This document shows positions 8,765 to 18,484 of a stretch of 64,000 bases of DNA, one piece after another. The position numbers were made by a program, and so were the translations under genes. The DNA comes from Streptomyces tendae (lineage in GTDB: Bacteria > Actinomycetota > Actinomycetes > Streptomycetales > Streptomycetaceae). The stretch is taken from contig NZ_BMUY01000001.1 in assembly GCF_014650435.1 (NCBI RefSeq), positions 248,001-312,000 on the forward strand, read 5' to 3'. Under the pieces are notes generated by a model. The model made no database searches, had not been told where the DNA came from, and was given only the letters and a program-made list of their open reading frames with translations. The first letter of the stretch is position 1, and every line of letters starts with the position of its first letter.

Positions 8765-9183
8765 TGGCTACGCGTCACCCGAGCATCGCCTCCAAGGCGG
8801 CCAAGGCCGCCAAGGCCGCGCGCGTCGCCAAGGCGCGCCGCCACGAGGCCGAGGGCAAGAACACCGTCGTCACCCCGGCCAGCAAGGCGTTCACGGACCC
8901 CCGTGACGTGCTGCTGAAGCCGGTCGTGTCCGAGAAGAGCTACGCGCTCCTCGACGAGAACAAGTACACGTTCATCGTCGCGCCGGGCTCCAACAAGACC
9001 CAGATCAAGGAGGCCGTCCAGGCGGTCTTCTCGGTCAAGGTCACCGGGGTCAACACGATCAACCGCCAGGGCAAGCGGAAGCGGACCCGCACGGGCTTCG
9101 GCAAGCGTGCCGACAGCAAGCGCGCGATCGTGACCCTCGCCGAGGGCGACCGTATCGACATCTTCGGCGGTCCTACCTCCTGA
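8764..9183 (+). CDS. rplW: 50S ribosomal protein L23 with N-terminal extension
   Basis: 139 residues, against about 95-100 in most bacteria. The first ~45 residues are an Ala/Lys-rich extension ([20 protein letters not shown]); the L23 core begins near [17 protein letters not shown]23 forms the tunnel-exit dock for trigger factor and SRP. The upstream ATG is favoured by its TGATG overlap with rplD, which fixes the start unless the extension is untranslated. Confidence 0.96.
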   Translation: MATRHPSIASKAAKAAKAARVAKARRHEAEGKNTVVTPASKAFTDPRDVLLKPVVSEKSYALLDENKYTFIVAPGSNKTQIKEAVQAVFSVKVTGVNTINRQGKRKRTRTGFGKRADSKRAIVTLAEGDRIDIFGGPTS

Positions 9184-9222
9184 CGGAGGTCGGATCGTCC
9201 GGAATCGGACGAGGACTGAGAA

Positions 9223-10059
9223 ATGGGAATCCGCAAGTACAAGCCGACTACGCCGGGCCGTCGTGGCTCCAGCGTCGCCGACTTCGTCGAGGTCACGCGG
9301 TCCACGCCGGAGAAGTCGCTGGTCCGCCCGCTGCACAGCAAGGGCGGCCGTAACAACGCCGGTCGTGTGACCGTTCGCCACCAGGGTGGCGGACACAAGC
9401 GCGCCTACCGTGTCATCGACTTCCGTCGGCACGACAAGGACGGCGTGCCGGCGAAGGTCGCGCACATCGAGTACGACCCCAACCGCACCGCGCGCATCGC
9501 GCTGCTGCACTACGCCGACGGCGAGAAGCGCTACATCCTCGCCCCGCGCAACCTGCAGCAGGGCGACCGCGTCGAGAACGGTCCCGGGGCCGACATCAAG
9601 CCGGGCAACAACCTGGCGCTCCGCAACATCCCGGTCGGTACCACGATCCACGCGATCGAGCTCCGTCCCGGTGGCGGCGCCAAGTTCGCCCGCTCCGCCG
9701 GTGCCTCCGTGCAGCTGCTCGCGAAGGAGGGCTCGATGGCCCACCTGCGCATGCCGTCCGGAGAGATCCGCCTGGTCGACCAGCGCTGCCGCGCCACGGT
9801 CGGCGAGGTCGGCAACGCCGAGCAGAGCAACATCAACTGGGGCAAGGCGGGCCGCAAGCGGTGGCTGGGCGTTCGCCCGACCGTCCGTGGTGTGGTCATG
9901 AACCCGGTGGACCACCCGCACGGTGGTGGTGAGGGCCGGACCTCCGGTGGTCGTCACCCCGTGTCCCCGTGGGGCAAGAAGGAAGGCCGTACTCGTTCGC
10001 CCAAGAAGGCGTCGAACAAGTACATCGTCCGCCGCCGCAAGACGAACAAGAAGCGCTAA
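9223..10059 (+). CDS. rplB: 50S ribosomal protein L2
   Basis: 278 residues, standard length. The conserved C-terminal segment containing the universally conserved His is intact ([18 protein letters not shown]), as is the RNA-binding centre ([20 protein letters not shown]). L2 is needed for subunit association and peptidyl transfer. It follows rplW after 39 bases and is followed 12 bases later by rpsS. Confidence 0.98.
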   Translation: MGIRKYKPTTPGRRGSSVADFVEVTRSTPEKSLVRPLHSKGGRNNAGRVTVRHQGGGHKRAYRVIDFRRHDKDGVPAKVAHIEYDPNRTARIALLHYADGEKRYILAPRNLQQGDRVENGPGADIKPGNNLALRNIPVGTTIHAIELRPGGGAKFARSAGASVQLLAKEGSMAHLRMPSGEIRLVDQRCRATVGEVGNAEQSNINWGKAGRKRWLGVRPTVRGVVMNPVDHPHGGGEGRTSGGRHPVSPWGKKEGRTRSPKKASNKYIVRRRKTNKKR

Positions 10060-10071
10060 GGACGGGTTGAG

Positions 10072-10353
10072 ATGCCTCGTAGCTTGAAGAAGGGACCCTT
10101 CGTCGACGACCACCTGATCAAGAAGGTGGACACGCAGAACGAAGCCGGTACCAAGAACGTCATCAAGACCTGGTCCCGTCGCTCGATGATCGTCCCGGCG
10201 ATGCTCGGCCACACGATCGCGGTGCACAACGGCAAGACCCACATCCCGGTGTTTGTCACCGAGTCCATGGTCGGCCACAAGCTCGGCGAGTTCTCGCCGA
10301 CGCGCACCTTCCGGGGTCACGTCAAGGACGACCGGAAGTCGAAGCGCCGCTAG
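10072..10353 (+). CDS. rpsS: 30S ribosomal protein S19
   Basis: 93 residues, opening [20 protein letters not shown], with the signature [18 protein letters not shown] near the C-terminus. S19 forms a head complex with S13 near the A site. Normal S10-operon position between rplB and rplV. Confidence 0.98.
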   Translation: MPRSLKKGPFVDDHLIKKVDTQNEAGTKNVIKTWSRRSMIVPAMLGHTIAVHNGKTHIPVFVTESMVGHKLGEFSPTRTFRGHVKDDRKSKRR

Positions 10354-10397
10354 TCAGCGGGGTGTGAATGATCATGACAAACACTGAAGGGACAACC

Positions 10398-10745
10398 ATG
10401 GAAGCCAGGGCCCAGGCGCGGTACATCCGCGTCACGCCCATGAAGGCCCGCCGCGTGGTGGACCTCATCCGTGGCATGGATGCCACGGAGGCTCAGGCGG
10501 TCCTGCGTTTCGCCCCGCAGGCCGCGAGCGTGCCGGTCGGCAAGGTGCTGGACAGCGCCATCGCCAACGCCGCGCACAACTACGACCACACCGACGCCGA
10601 CAGCCTCTTCATTTCCGAGGCCTACGTCGACGAGGGCCCGACCCTGAAGCGGTTCCGTCCGCGTGCCCAGGGCCGCGCCTACCGGATCCGCAAGCGGACC
10701 AGCCACATCACCGTGGTCGTCAGCAGCAAGGAAGGAACCCGGTAA
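10398..10745 (+). CDS. rplV: 50S ribosomal protein L22
   Basis: 115 residues from [20 protein letters not shown]. This start has GAAGGGA 6 bases upstream. In-frame ATGs at 10368 and 10374 would add up to ten residues but have no comparable Shine-Dalgarno, so they are second choices. The beta-hairpin that lines the exit tunnel is present ([20 protein letters not shown]). Its TAA overlaps the rpsC ATG by one base. Confidence 0.95.
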   Translation: MEARAQARYIRVTPMKARRVVDLIRGMDATEAQAVLRFAPQAASVPVGKVLDSAIANAAHNYDHTDADSLFISEAYVDEGPTLKRFRPRAQGRAYRIRKRTSHITVVVSSKEGTR

Positions 10746-11575
10746 TGGGCCAGAAGGTAAACCCGCACGGGTTCCGGCTCGGTGTCACGACCGACTTCAA
10801 GTCGCGTTGGTACGCCGACAAGCTGTACAAGGACTACGTCAAGGAAGACGTCGCCATCCGTCGGATGCTGACGTCCGGCATGGAGCGCGCCGGCATCTCC
10901 AAGGTCGAGATCGAGCGCACCCGTGACCGCGTCCGCGTGGACATCCACACGGCTCGTCCGGGCATCGTCATCGGCCGCCGCGGTGCGGAGGCCGACAAGA
11001 TCCGCGGTCAGCTCGAGAAGCTCACCGGCAAGCAGGTCCAGCTGAACATCCTCGAGGTCAAGAGCCCCGAGACCGACGCTCAGCTGGTTGCCCAGGCCGT
11101 CGCCGAGCAGCTCTCCTCCCGCGTCTCCTTCCGTCGCGCCATGCGCAAGAGCATGCAGGGCACGATGAAGGCCGGCGCCAAGGGCATCAAGATCCAGTGC
11201 GGTGGCCGCCTCGGTGGCGCCGAGATGTCCCGCTCGGAGTTCTACCGCGAGGGCCGTGTGCCCCTGCACACGCTCCGCGCGAACGTGGACTACGGCTTCT
11301 TCGAGGCCAAGACGACCTTCGGCCGCATCGGTGTGAAGGTCTGGATCTACAAGGGCGACGTCAAGAACATCGCCGAGGTCCGCGCCGAGAACGCCGCCGC
11401 CCGTGCGGGCAACCGCCCGGCCCGTGGTGGCAACGACCGCCCGGCCCGCGGTGGCCGCGGTGGCGAGCGTCGCGGGCGCAAGCCGCAGCAGCAGTCGGCT
11501 CCGGCCGCCGAGGCCCCCAAGGCCGACGCGCCCGCCGCTGCCGCTCCGGCTGAGAGCACCGGAACGGAGGCCTGA
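10745..11575 (+). CDS. rpsC: 30S ribosomal protein S3 with long C-terminal tail
   Basis: 276 residues; E. coli S3 is 233. An N-terminal domain is followed by a KH domain whose GXXG loop reads [10 protein letters not shown], then the C-terminal domain to about residue 215. Residues about 218-276 form an Arg/Gly-rich then Ala/Pro-rich tail ([19 protein letters not shown]), probably disordered. S3 lines the mRNA entry channel; the basic tail may add RNA contacts, which is inference. Coupled to rplV by a TAATG overlap. Confidence 0.97.
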   Translation: MGQKVNPHGFRLGVTTDFKSRWYADKLYKDYVKEDVAIRRMLTSGMERAGISKVEIERTRDRVRVDIHTARPGIVIGRRGAEADKIRGQLEKLTGKQVQLNILEVKSPETDAQLVAQAVAEQLSSRVSFRRAMRKSMQGTMKAGAKGIKIQCGGRLGGAEMSRSEFYREGRVPLHTLRANVDYGFFEAKTTFGRIGVKVWIYKGDVKNIAEVRAENAAARAGNRPARGGNDRPARGGRGGERRGRKPQQQSAPAAEAPKADAPAAAAPAESTGTEA

Positions 11576-11580
11576 CCGAA

Positions 11581-12000
11581 ATGCTGATCCCCCGTAGGGT
11601 CAAGCACCGCAAGCAGCACCACCCGAAGCGCCGTGGTCAGGCCAAGGGCGGTACGACGGTTGCGTTCGGCGAGTACGGCATCCAGGCCCTCACGCCGGCG
11701 TACGTGACCAACCGCCAGATCGAGGCCGCGCGTATCGCGATGACCCGCCACATCAAGCGTGGCGGCAAGGTCTGGATCAACATCTACCCGGACCGCCCGC
11801 TCACGAAGAAGCCGGCCGAGACCCGCATGGGTTCCGGTAAGGGTTCTCCGGAGTGGTGGATCGCGAACGTGCACCCGGGCCGGGTCATGTTCGAGCTGTC
11901 CTACCCCAACGAGAAGATCGCCCGTGAGGCGCTGACCCGTGCGGCCCACAAGCTGCCGATGAAGTGCCGGATCGTCAAGCGCGAGGCAGGTGAAGCGTGA
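11581..12000 (+). CDS. rplP: 50S ribosomal protein L16
   Basis: 139 residues starting [20 protein letters not shown], followed by [20 protein letters not shown], both diagnostic. L16 organises the A-site tRNA region of 23S rRNA. Its TGA shares one base with the rpmC ATG. Confidence 0.98.
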   Translation: MLIPRRVKHRKQHHPKRRGQAKGGTTVAFGEYGIQALTPAYVTNRQIEAARIAMTRHIKRGGKVWINIYPDRPLTKKPAETRMGSGKGSPEWWIANVHPGRVMFELSYPNEKIAREALTRAAHKLPMKCRIVKREAGEA

Positions 12001-12224
12001 TGTCGGCCGGTACCAAGGCGTCCGAGCTGCGCGAGCTGGGCAACGAGGAGCTTCTGGCGAAGCTCCGCGAGGCCAAGGAAGAGCTGTTCAACCTCCGCTT
12101 CCAGGCGGCGACGGGCCAGCTCGAGAACCACGGTCGGCTCAAGGCCGTCCGTAAGGACATCGCCCGGATCTACACCCTGATGCGTGAGCGCGAGCTGGGC
12201 ATCGAGACGGTGGAGAGCGCCTGA
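12000..12224 (+). CDS. rpmC: 50S ribosomal protein L29
   Basis: 74 residues. The two-helix L29 pattern is clear ([20 protein letters not shown], then [20 protein letters not shown]). ATG 12000 is chosen over the adjacent GTG 11997 because it overlaps the rplP stop as TGATG. Its own stop overlaps rpsQ the same way. Confidence 0.96.
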   Translation: MSAGTKASELRELGNEELLAKLREAKEELFNLRFQAATGQLENHGRLKAVRKDIARIYTLMRERELGIETVESA

Positions 12225-12511
12225 TGAGCGAGAGCAACGTGACTGAAGAGACGAAGGCCGCGCGCGGCTTCCGCAAGACCCGCCAGGGTCTGGTCGTCAG
12301 CGACAAGATGGACAAGACCGTCGTCGTCGCCGTCGAGGACCGCGTGACCCACGCCCTGTACGGCAAGGTCATCCGCCGTACCGAGAAGCTCAAGGCTCAC
12401 GACGAGCAGAACGCCGCGGGCGTCGGCGACCGTGTCCTCCTCATGGAGACCCGGCCGCTGTCCGCGACGAAGCGCTGGCGCGTCGTCGAGGTCCTCGAGA
12501 AGGCCAAGTAA
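12224..12511 (+). CDS. rpsQ: 30S ribosomal protein S17
   Basis: 95 residues. The OB-fold core is recognisable ([20 protein letters not shown] and [20 protein letters not shown]) after a short acidic lead. It is the last gene of the S10 operon; 107 bases with two strong hairpins separate it from rplN. Confidence 0.97.
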   Translation: MSESNVTEETKAARGFRKTRQGLVVSDKMDKTVVVAVEDRVTHALYGKVIRRTEKLKAHDEQNAAGVGDRVLLMETRPLSATKRWRVVEVLEKAK

Positions 12512-12517
12512 GAAATC

Positions 12518-12541
12518 TCCTGCGAGGCATTCCTCGCAGGA
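12518..12541 (+). promoter_or_regulatory. Perfect 10-bp hairpin after rpsQ
   Basis: TCCTGCGAGG pairs with CCTCGCAGGA across a CATT loop, 7 bases after the rpsQ stop. No T-run follows, so an RNA processing or stability element, or an attenuator, fits better than a full terminator. Confidence 0.7.
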
Positions 12542-12556
12542 CAGTTCCGCCAGGCT

Positions 12557-12590
12557 CCGGGAGTCGTTCACCAAGGTGACCGACTCCCGG
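12557..12590 (+). promoter_or_regulatory. Second strong hairpin in the rpsQ-rplN gap
   Basis: A 10-bp stem (CCGGGAGTCG with CGACTCCCGG), one mismatch, then 4 more pairs around a CAAG loop. It lies 28 bases before the rplN start and its Shine-Dalgarno. Together with the preceding hairpin it separates the S10 and spc operons. Confidence 0.7.
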
Positions 12591-12618
12591 GGAACCGGCA
12601 GACATTCAGGAGATAGAC

Positions 12619-12987
12619 GTGATCCAGCAGGAGTCGCGGCTGCGTGTCGCCGACAACACGGGTGCGAAGGAAATCCTGACCATCCGTGTGCTCGGTGGCT
12701 CGGGCCGCCGCTACGCGGGTATCGGTGACGTCATCGTCGCCACCGTCAAGGACGCGATCCCCGGTGGCAACGTGAAGAAGGGTGACGTCGTCAAGGCGGT
12801 CATCGTTCGCACCGTCAAGGAGCGCCGCCGTCCCGACGGCTCGTACATCCGCTTCGACGAGAACGCCGCCGTCATTCTGAAGAACGACGGCGACCCTCGC
12901 GGCACCCGTATCTTCGGCCCGGTGGGCCGTGAGCTGCGCGAGAAGAAGTTCATGAAGATCATCTCCCTCGCGCCGGAGGTGCTGTGA
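12619..12987 (+). CDS. rplN: 50S ribosomal protein L14
   Basis: 122 residues with a GTG start preceded by CAGGAGAT. It opens [20 protein letters not shown] and carries [20 protein letters not shown], both L14 hallmarks. It heads the spc operon. The next start (rplX) lies 2 bases after its stop. Confidence 0.98.
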   Translation: MIQQESRLRVADNTGAKEILTIRVLGGSGRRYAGIGDVIVATVKDAIPGGNVKKGDVVKAVIVRTVKERRRPDGSYIRFDENAAVILKNDGDPRGTRIFGPVGRELREKKFMKIISLAPEVL

Positions 12988-12989
12988 GC

Positions 12990-13313
12990 ATGAAGATCAA
13001 GAAGGGCGACCTGGTCCAGGTCATCACCGGTAAGGACAAGGGCAAGCAGGGCAAGGTCATCGCGGCCTTCCCCCGTGAGGACCGCGTCCTGGTCGAGGGT
13101 GTCAACCGGGTCAAGAAGCACACCAAGGCCGGTCCGACCGCTCGCGGTTCGCAGGCCGGCGGCATCGTGACCACCGAGGCCCCGATCCACGTCTCCAACG
13201 TCCAGCTGGTCGTGGAGAAGGACGGCAACAAGGTCGTCACGCGCGTCGGTTACCGCTTCGACGACGAGGGCAACAAGGTTCGCGTTGCCAAGCGGACGGG
13301 TGAGGACATCTGA
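12990..13313 (+). CDS. rplX: 50S ribosomal protein L24
   Basis: 107 residues from [20 protein letters not shown], the KOW motif of L24. ATG 12990 is preferred over GTG 12984, which overlaps the rplN stop and would add only two residues. L24 initiates 50S assembly. The TGA overlaps the next ATG (TGATG). Confidence 0.97.
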   Translation: MKIKKGDLVQVITGKDKGKQGKVIAAFPREDRVLVEGVNRVKKHTKAGPTARGSQAGGIVTTEAPIHVSNVQLVVEKDGNKVVTRVGYRFDDEGNKVRVAKRTGEDI

Positions 13314-13870
13314 TGGCTACCACCACCACTCCGCGTCTCAAGACGAAGTACCGCGAGGAGATCGCGGGCAAGCTGCGTGAGGAGTTCTCCTACGAGAACG
13401 TCATGCAGATCCCCGGCCTCGTGAAGATCGTGGTCAACATGGGTGTCGGCGACGCCGCCCGTGACTCGAAGCTGATCGAGGGCGCGATCCGCGACCTGAC
13501 CACCATCACCGGTCAGAAGCCGGCCGTCACCAAGGCCCGCAAGTCCATCGCGCAGTTCAAGCTGCGTGAGGGTCAGCCGATCGGTGCCCACGTCACGCTC
13601 CGTGGCGACCGCATGTGGGAGTTCCTGGACCGCACCCTGTCGCTCGCGCTGCCGCGCATCCGCGACTTCCGCGGTCTGTCCCCCAAGCAGTTCGACGGCC
13701 GTGGCAACTACACCTTCGGTCTCACGGAGCAGGTCATGTTCCACGAGATCGACCAGGACAAGATCGACCGCACCCGGGGTATGGACATCACCGTGGTGAC
13801 CACGGCGACCAACGACGCTGAGGGCCGCGCGCTCCTCCGTCACCTCGGCTTCCCCTTCAAGGAGGCGTGA
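13313..13870 (+). CDS. rplE: 50S ribosomal protein L5
   Basis: 185 residues. [20 protein letters not shown] and the C-terminal [20 protein letters not shown] are typical of L5, which binds 5S rRNA and P-site tRNA. Start fixed by the TGATG overlap with rplX; the S14 gene begins 5 bases after its stop. Confidence 0.98.
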   Translation: MATTTTPRLKTKYREEIAGKLREEFSYENVMQIPGLVKIVVNMGVGDAARDSKLIEGAIRDLTTITGQKPAVTKARKSIAQFKLREGQPIGAHVTLRGDRMWEFLDRTLSLALPRIRDFRGLSPKQFDGRGNYTFGLTEQVMFHEIDQDKIDRTRGMDITVVTTATNDAEGRALLRHLGFPFKEA

Positions 13871-13875
13871 GCGAG

Positions 13876-14061
13876 ATGGCGAAGAAGGCTCTGATTGCCA
13901 AGGCTGCTCGCAAGCCCAAGTTCGGTGTCCGCGGCTACACGCGCTGCCAGCGCTGCGGCCGTCCGCACTCCGTCTACCGCAAGTTCGGCCTGTGCCGCGT
14001 GTGCCTTCGTGAGATGGCTCACCGTGGCGAGCTGCCGGGCGTGACCAAGAGCTCCTGGTAA
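13876..14061 (+). CDS. rpsN: 30S ribosomal protein S14, zinc-binding type Z
   Basis: 61 residues, [20 protein letters not shown]. It carries the zinc ribbon CQRC...CRVC, so it is the Zn-containing short form and not the ~100-residue C-minus form that streptomycetes keep elsewhere under Zur control. ATG 13876 gives the standard length; an upstream in-frame GTG overlapping the rplE stop would add three residues. Confidence 0.97.
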   Translation: MAKKALIAKAARKPKFGVRGYTRCQRCGRPHSVYRKFGLCRVCLREMAHRGELPGVTKSSW

Positions 14062-14272
14062 TCCGGTAAATCCGGGTTATTCAGACTCTCGGTAAGCAAC
14101 TGGGTCGACAGAGGCCCGCCTCCGCATGCCGTAGGCTTGCGGGGTTGGGCGTCTGTCGCGCCCGTACGACTTACTACGCCGTAGGTCCACCGCGCCGCAC
14201 CCGTCCCGTCTCGGATCGGGGAGAGGGATGGCGCACCAGGAAACCCCGGCGAGAGAGGCCGAAGGCCAATTC

Positions 14273-14671
14273 ATGACCATGACTGATCCGATCGCAGACA
14301 TGCTTACGCGTCTGCGGAACGCGAACTCGGCGTACCACGACTCCGTGACGATGCCGGCGTCCAAGATCAAGTCTCACATCGCGGAGATCCTCCAGCAGGA
14401 GGGCTTCATCACCGGCTGGAAGACCGAGGACGCCGAGGTCGGCAAGAACCTCGTCCTCGAGCTGAAGTTCGGCCCGAACCGTGAGCGCTCCATCGCGGGC
14501 ATCAAGCGGATCTCCAAGCCCGGTCTCCGGGTGTACGCGAAGTCCACCAACCTGCCCAAGGTGCTGGGTGGCCTCGGCGTGGCGATCATCTCCACGTCCC
14601 ACGGGCTCCTCACCGACAAGCAGGCCGGCAAGAAGGGCGTAGGCGGAGAAGTCCTCGCCTACGTCTGGTAA
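14273..14671 (+). CDS. rpsH: 30S ribosomal protein S8
   Basis: 132 residues from [20 protein letters not shown], the normal S8 N-terminus. An in-frame ATG at 14228 would add 15 residues not expected in the family; the chosen ATG has GAAGG 7 bases upstream. In E. coli S8 represses the spc operon; no copy of its target is obvious here. The 211-base gap before it shows only a weak hairpin and possibly an internal promoter. Confidence 0.97.
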   Translation: MTMTDPIADMLTRLRNANSAYHDSVTMPASKIKSHIAEILQQEGFITGWKTEDAEVGKNLVLELKFGPNRERSIAGIKRISKPGLRVYAKSTNLPKVLGGLGVAIISTSHGLLTDKQAGKKGVGGEVLAYVW

Positions 14672-14695
14672 CGGAAGGGAACGGAGGAAACAGCT

Positions 14696-15235
14696 ATGTC
14701 GCGCATCGGCAAGCTCCCCATCGCGGTTCCCGCCGGCGTGGACGTCACCATCGACGGCCGTACGGTTTCGGTCAAGGGCCCCAAGGGCTCGCTGACCCAC
14801 ACCGTCGTGGCGCCGATCGACATCGCCAAGGGTGAGGACGGCGTGCTGAACGTCACCCGCCCCAACGACGAGCGTCAGAGCAAGGCCCTGCACGGCCTGT
14901 CCCGCACGCTGGTGGCGAACATGATCACCGGCGTGACCCAGGGTTACGTGAAGAAGCTCGAGATCAGCGGTGTCGGTTACCGCGTGCTCGCCAAGGGTTC
15001 GAACCTGGAGTTCTCCCTCGGCTACAGCCACCCGATCCTGGTCGAGGCCCCCGAGGGCATCACCTTCAAGGTGGAGAACCCGACCCACTTCTCGGTCGAG
15101 GGCATCGACAAGCAGAAGGTCGGCGAGGTTGCGGCCAACATCCGCAAGCTGCGCAAGCCCGACCCGTACAAGGCCAAGGGCGTCAAGTACGAGGGCGAAG
15201 TCATCCGCCGCAAGGTCGGAAAGGCGGGTAAGTAA
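14696..15235 (+). CDS. rplF: 50S ribosomal protein L6
   Basis: 179 residues, [20 protein letters not shown], ending in the L6 signature [20 protein letters not shown]. Sits near the GTPase centre. AACGGAGGAAAC provides a good Shine-Dalgarno. rplR begins 3 bases after the stop. Confidence 0.98.
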
Positions 15236-15238
15236 GCC

Positions 15239-15622
15239 ATGGCATACGGACAGAAGATCCTCAAGGGCGACGCCTACAAGCGCGCCGCGATCAAGCGCCG
15301 CCACATCCGGATTCGCAAGAATCTCTCGGGTACGGCGGAGCGTCCCCGTCTGGTCGTTACCCGCTCGAACCGCCACATCGTGGCCCAGGTGATCGACGAC
15401 ATCAAGGGTCACACCCTGGCGTCGGCGTCCACCCTGGACACCTCGATCCGCGGTGGCGAGGCCGACAAGTCCGCGCAGGCCAAGCAGGTCGGCGCCCTGG
15501 TCGCCGAGCGCGCCAAGGCCGCCGGTGTCGAGGCCGTCGTGTTCGACCGTGGTGGTAACCAGTACGCCGGGCGCATCGCCGCCCTGGCGGACGCCGCCCG
15601 CGAAGCCGGACTGAAGTTCTGA
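15239..15622 (+). CDS. rplR: 50S ribosomal protein L18
   Basis: 127 residues. Basic N-terminus ([20 protein letters not shown]) and 5S-binding core [20 protein letters not shown], ending in [14 protein letters not shown]18 with L5 anchors 5S rRNA. Confidence 0.98.
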   Translation: MAYGQKILKGDAYKRAAIKRRHIRIRKNLSGTAERPRLVVTRSNRHIVAQVIDDIKGHTLASASTLDTSIRGGEADKSAQAKQVGALVAERAKAAGVEAVVFDRGGNQYAGRIAALADAAREAGLKF

Positions 15623-15665
15623 GCCGGTTCCGTAACGCTAGCGGAAACAGAGAGAGGTAATTCCA

Positions 15666-16271
15666 ATGGCTGGACCCCAGCGCCGCGGCAGCGGTGCCGG
15701 TGGCGGCGAGCGGCGGGACCGGAAGGGCCGTGACGGTGGCGCAGGTGCCGCCGAGAAGACCGCTTACGTTGAGCGCGTTGTCGCGATCAACCGCGTCGCC
15801 AAGGTTGTGAAGGGTGGTCGTCGCTTCAGCTTCACCGCGCTGGTCGTGGTGGGTGACGGTGACGGCACCGTGGGTGTCGGATACGGCAAGGCCAAGGAGG
15901 TGCCGGCCGCCATCGCCAAGGGTGTTGAGGAGGCCAAGAAGCACTTCTTCAAGGTCCCCCGCATCCAGGGCACCATCCCGCACCCCATCCAGGGTGAGAA
16001 GGCTGCCGGCGTCGTGCTGCTCAAGCCCGCGTCCCCCGGTACCGGCGTTATCGCCGGTGGCCCGGTGCGCGCCGTGCTCGAGTGCGCCGGTATCCACGAC
16101 GTGCTGTCGAAGTCGCTCGGCTCCGACAACCAGATCAACATCGTGCACGCGACCGTGGAGGCCCTCAAGGGCCTGCAGCGTCCCGAGGAGATCGCGGCCC
16201 GCCGCGGTCTGCCGCTCGAGGACGTCGCCCCCGCGGCCCTTCTCCGTGCGCGTGCCGGGGCGGGTGCGTAA
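15666..16271 (+). CDS. rpsE: 30S ribosomal protein S5
   Basis: 201 residues. A Gly/Arg-rich N-terminal extension of ~35 residues precedes the core [20 protein letters not shown], with [20 protein letters not shown] following. S5 is central to decoding accuracy and mRNA unwinding. rpmD starts 2 bases after its stop. Confidence 0.98.
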   Translation: MAGPQRRGSGAGGGERRDRKGRDGGAGAAEKTAYVERVVAINRVAKVVKGGRRFSFTALVVVGDGDGTVGVGYGKAKEVPAAIAKGVEEAKKHFFKVPRIQGTIPHPIQGEKAAGVVLLKPASPGTGVIAGGPVRAVLECAGIHDVLSKSLGSDNQINIVHATVEALKGLQRPEEIAARRGLPLEDVAPAALLRARAGAGA

Positions 16272-16273
16272 TC

Positions 16274-16456
16274 ATGGCGCAGCTCAAGATTACGCAGGTC
16301 AAGTCCTACATCGGCAGCAAGCAGAACCACCGTGACACCCTGCGCTCCCTTGGTCTCAAGGGCATCAACACGCAGGTCGTCAAGGAGGACCGCCCCGAGT
16401 TCCGCGGCATGGTGCACACCGTCCGCCACCTCGTGACGGTCGAGGAGGTCGACTGA
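16274..16456 (+). CDS. rpmD: 50S ribosomal protein L30
   Basis: 60 residues: [20 protein letters not shown], then [20 protein letters not shown], the whole L30 fold. The reading frame overlaps a longer spurious frame, but the ATG 2 bases after rpsE and the standard length define the gene. rplO begins 2 bases after its stop. Confidence 0.97.
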   Translation: MAQLKITQVKSYIGSKQNHRDTLRSLGLKGINTQVVKEDRPEFRGMVHTVRHLVTVEEVD

Positions 16457-16458
16457 TC

Positions 16459-16914
16459 ATGGCGGAGAACAACCCGCTCAAGATCCACAACCTCCGTCCC
16501 GCCCCCGGCGCCAAGACCGCCAAGACCCGTGTCGGTCGTGGTGAGGCGTCGAAGGGTAAGACGGCCGGTCGTGGTACGAAGGGTACGAAGGCCCGTTACC
16601 AGGTTCCGGAGCGCTTCGAGGGTGGCCAGATGCCCCTCCACATGCGTCTTCCGAAGCTGAAGGGCTTCAAGAACCCGTTCAAGACCGAGTTCCAGGTCGT
16701 GAACCTCGACAAGCTGGCCGCGCTGTACCCCGAGGGTGGCGAGGTCACCGTCGAGGGCCTGGTGGCCAAGGGTGCCGTTCGCAAGAACAGCCTCGTCAAG
16801 GTCCTCGGCCAGGGCGAGATCTCCGTGGCGCTGCAGGTGACGGTCGACGCCGTCTCCGGCTCCGCCAAGGAGAAGATCACCGCCGCCGGCGGTACCGTCA
16901 CCGAGCTCGTCTGA
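16459..16914 (+). CDS. rplO: 50S ribosomal protein L15
   Basis: 151 residues. [20 protein letters not shown] is followed by the Gly/Arg-rich [20 protein letters not shown] and [20 protein letters not shown], both L15-specific. It is the last ribosomal gene before secY; a 17-bp hairpin follows within 35 bases. Confidence 0.98.
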   Translation: MAENNPLKIHNLRPAPGAKTAKTRVGRGEASKGKTAGRGTKGTKARYQVPERFEGGQMPLHMRLPKLKGFKNPFKTEFQVVNLDKLAALYPEGGEVTVEGLVAKGAVRKNSLVKVLGQGEISVALQVTVDAVSGSAKEKITAAGGTVTELV

Positions 16915-16946
16915 ACTACTCGGACGTGTCGATGACATGAGCGATC

Positions 16947-16986
16947 CCAACCGGGGATGCCCCACAAAAGGGGTATCCCCGGTTGG
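16947..16986 (+). terminator. 17-bp hairpin between rplO and secY
   Basis: CCAACCGGGGATGCCCC pairs with GGGGTATCCCCGGTTGG (one G-T wobble) across an ACAAAA loop. No T-run follows. It looks like a terminator or attenuator that would lower secY-adk transcription relative to the ribosomal genes, with separate promoter activity possible in the 184 bases before secY. Confidence 0.7.
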
Positions 16987-17170
16987 TCGTTCCAAGGGGA
17001 GTGCTCCCGCCGGTAAGGTGGCCTGCGCTGCCCTCTTTCACGGGTGCGTCACATGAGGCACTCTTGGCGGCGGTTCAGCGTTACTCCCTTAGCCGTCCAC
17101 TTATCAGTCGTCAGTCGAACCTCAAGACCGTCACCCTTGACGCAGTAGCGCGGGGGTCGCAGGAGGCACC

Positions 17171-18484
17171 GTGCTCACCGCGTTCGCCCGGGCGTTCAAG
17201 ACGCCCGACCTGCGCAAGAAGCTGCTCTTCACGCTCGGCATCATCGTGGTGTACCGACTCGGTACCCACATCCCCATTCCAGGCGTCGACTACAAGAACG
17301 TCCAGGAGTGCGTGGACCAGGCGTCCGGCAACCAGGGCCTCTTCGGCCTGGTCAACATGTTCAGCGGTGGCGCCCTGCTGCAGATCACGGTCTTCGCGCT
17401 CGGCATCATGCCGTACATCACGGCGAGCATCATTCTGCAGCTGCTGACCGTCGTGATCCCGCGCCTGGAAGCCCTCAAGAAGGAGGGCCAGGCCGGTACG
17501 GCGAAGATCACGCAGTACACCCGCTACCTGACCGTGGCGCTCGCCATCCTCCAGGGCACCGGCCTGGTGGCCACCGCCCGCAGCGGTGCCCTCTTCTCCG
17601 GCTGCACCGTCGCCGGTCAGATCGTCCCCGACCAGGCGATCTTCACCACCGTCGTCATGGTCATCTGCATGACCGCCGGTACCTGTGTCGTCATGTGGCT
17701 CGGCGAGCTGATCACCGACCGCGGCATCGGCAACGGCATGTCGATCCTGATGTTCATCTCGATCGCCGCGACCTTCCCGTCCGCCCTGTGGGCCATCAAG
17801 AAGCAGGGCGAGCTGGCCGACGGCTGGATCGAGTTCGGCACGGTCATCCTCGTCGGCCTGGTCATGGTCGGCCTGGTGGTCTTCGTGGAGCAGGCCCAGC
17901 GCCGGATCCCCGTGCAGTACGCGAAGCGCATGATCGGCCGCCGCTCCTACGGCGGCACCTCGACGTACATCCCGCTCAAGGTGAACCAGGCGGGTGTCAT
18001 CCCCGTCATCTTCGCCTCGTCGCTGCTCTACATCCCGGCACTGATCGTCCAGTTCTCGAACTCGACGGCGGGCTGGGCCACCTGGATCACGAAGAACCTC
18101 GCGGACACCGCGGCGACGCCGCACATCATCCTGTACTTCTTCCTGATCGTCTTCTTCGCCTTCTTCTACGTGGCCATCTCGTTCAACCCCGAGGAAGTCG
18201 CGGACAACATGAAGAAGTATGGTGGCTTCATCCCGGGCATCCGGGCTGGCCGACCGACCGCTGAGTATCTGAGCTACGTACTCAACCGGATCACCTGGCC
18301 GGGTTCGCTGTACTTGGGTCTGATCGCTCTCGTCCCGACAATGGCGTTGGCTGGTTTCGGGGCAAACCAGAACTTCCCGTTCGGTGGCACCAGCATCCTG
18401 ATCATCGTGGGTGTCGGTCTCGAGACGGTGAAGCAGATCGAGAGCCAGCTCCAGCAGCGCAATTACGAAGGGTTCCTCCGCTGA
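17171..18484 (+). CDS. secY: Preprotein translocase channel subunit SecY
   Basis: 437 residues with about ten membrane spans, beginning VLTAFARAFKTPDLRKKLLF. The family's TM2 and plug region (FGLVNMFSGGALLQITVFAL) and cytosolic loop 4 (RRIPVQYAKRMIGRRSYGG) are present. SecY forms the Sec channel with SecE and SecG, which are not in this window. GTG start follows an excellent AGGAGG at 17160-17165. Its stop overlaps adk as TGATG. Confidence 0.98.
   Translation: MLTAFARAFKTPDLRKKLLFTLGIIVVYRLGTHIPIPGVDYKNVQECVDQASGNQGLFGLVNMFSGGALLQITVFALGIMPYITASIILQLLTVVIPRLEALKKEGQAGTAKITQYTRYLTVALAILQGTGLVATARSGALFSGCTVAGQIVPDQAIFTTVVMVICMTAGTCVVMWLGELITDRGIGNGMSILMFISIAATFPSALWAIKKQGELADGWIEFGTVILVGLVMVGLVVFVEQAQRRIPVQYAKRMIGRRSYGGTSTYIPLKVNQAGVIPVIFASSLLYIPALIVQFSNSTAGWATWITKNLADTAATPHIILYFFLIVFFAFFYVAISFNPEEVADNMKKYGGFIPGIRAGRPTAEYLSYVLNRITWPGSLYLGLIALVPTMALAGFGANQNFPFGGTSILIIVGVGLETVKQIESQLQQRNYEGFLR

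Noticed and set aside
8395..10320. A 641-codon open frame on the minus strand across rplD-rplB
   Set aside because: It lies opposite four certain ribosomal genes. High G+C third positions open the antisense frame; the predicted protein has no family features.
10368..10397. ATG 10368 or 10374 as the start of rplV
   Set aside because: No Shine-Dalgarno, while ATG 10398 has GAAGGGA at a good distance; they remain possible alternatives.
16915..17170. A small gene between rplO and secY
   Set aside because: The short frames overlap the 17-bp hairpin and the secY Shine-Dalgarno.
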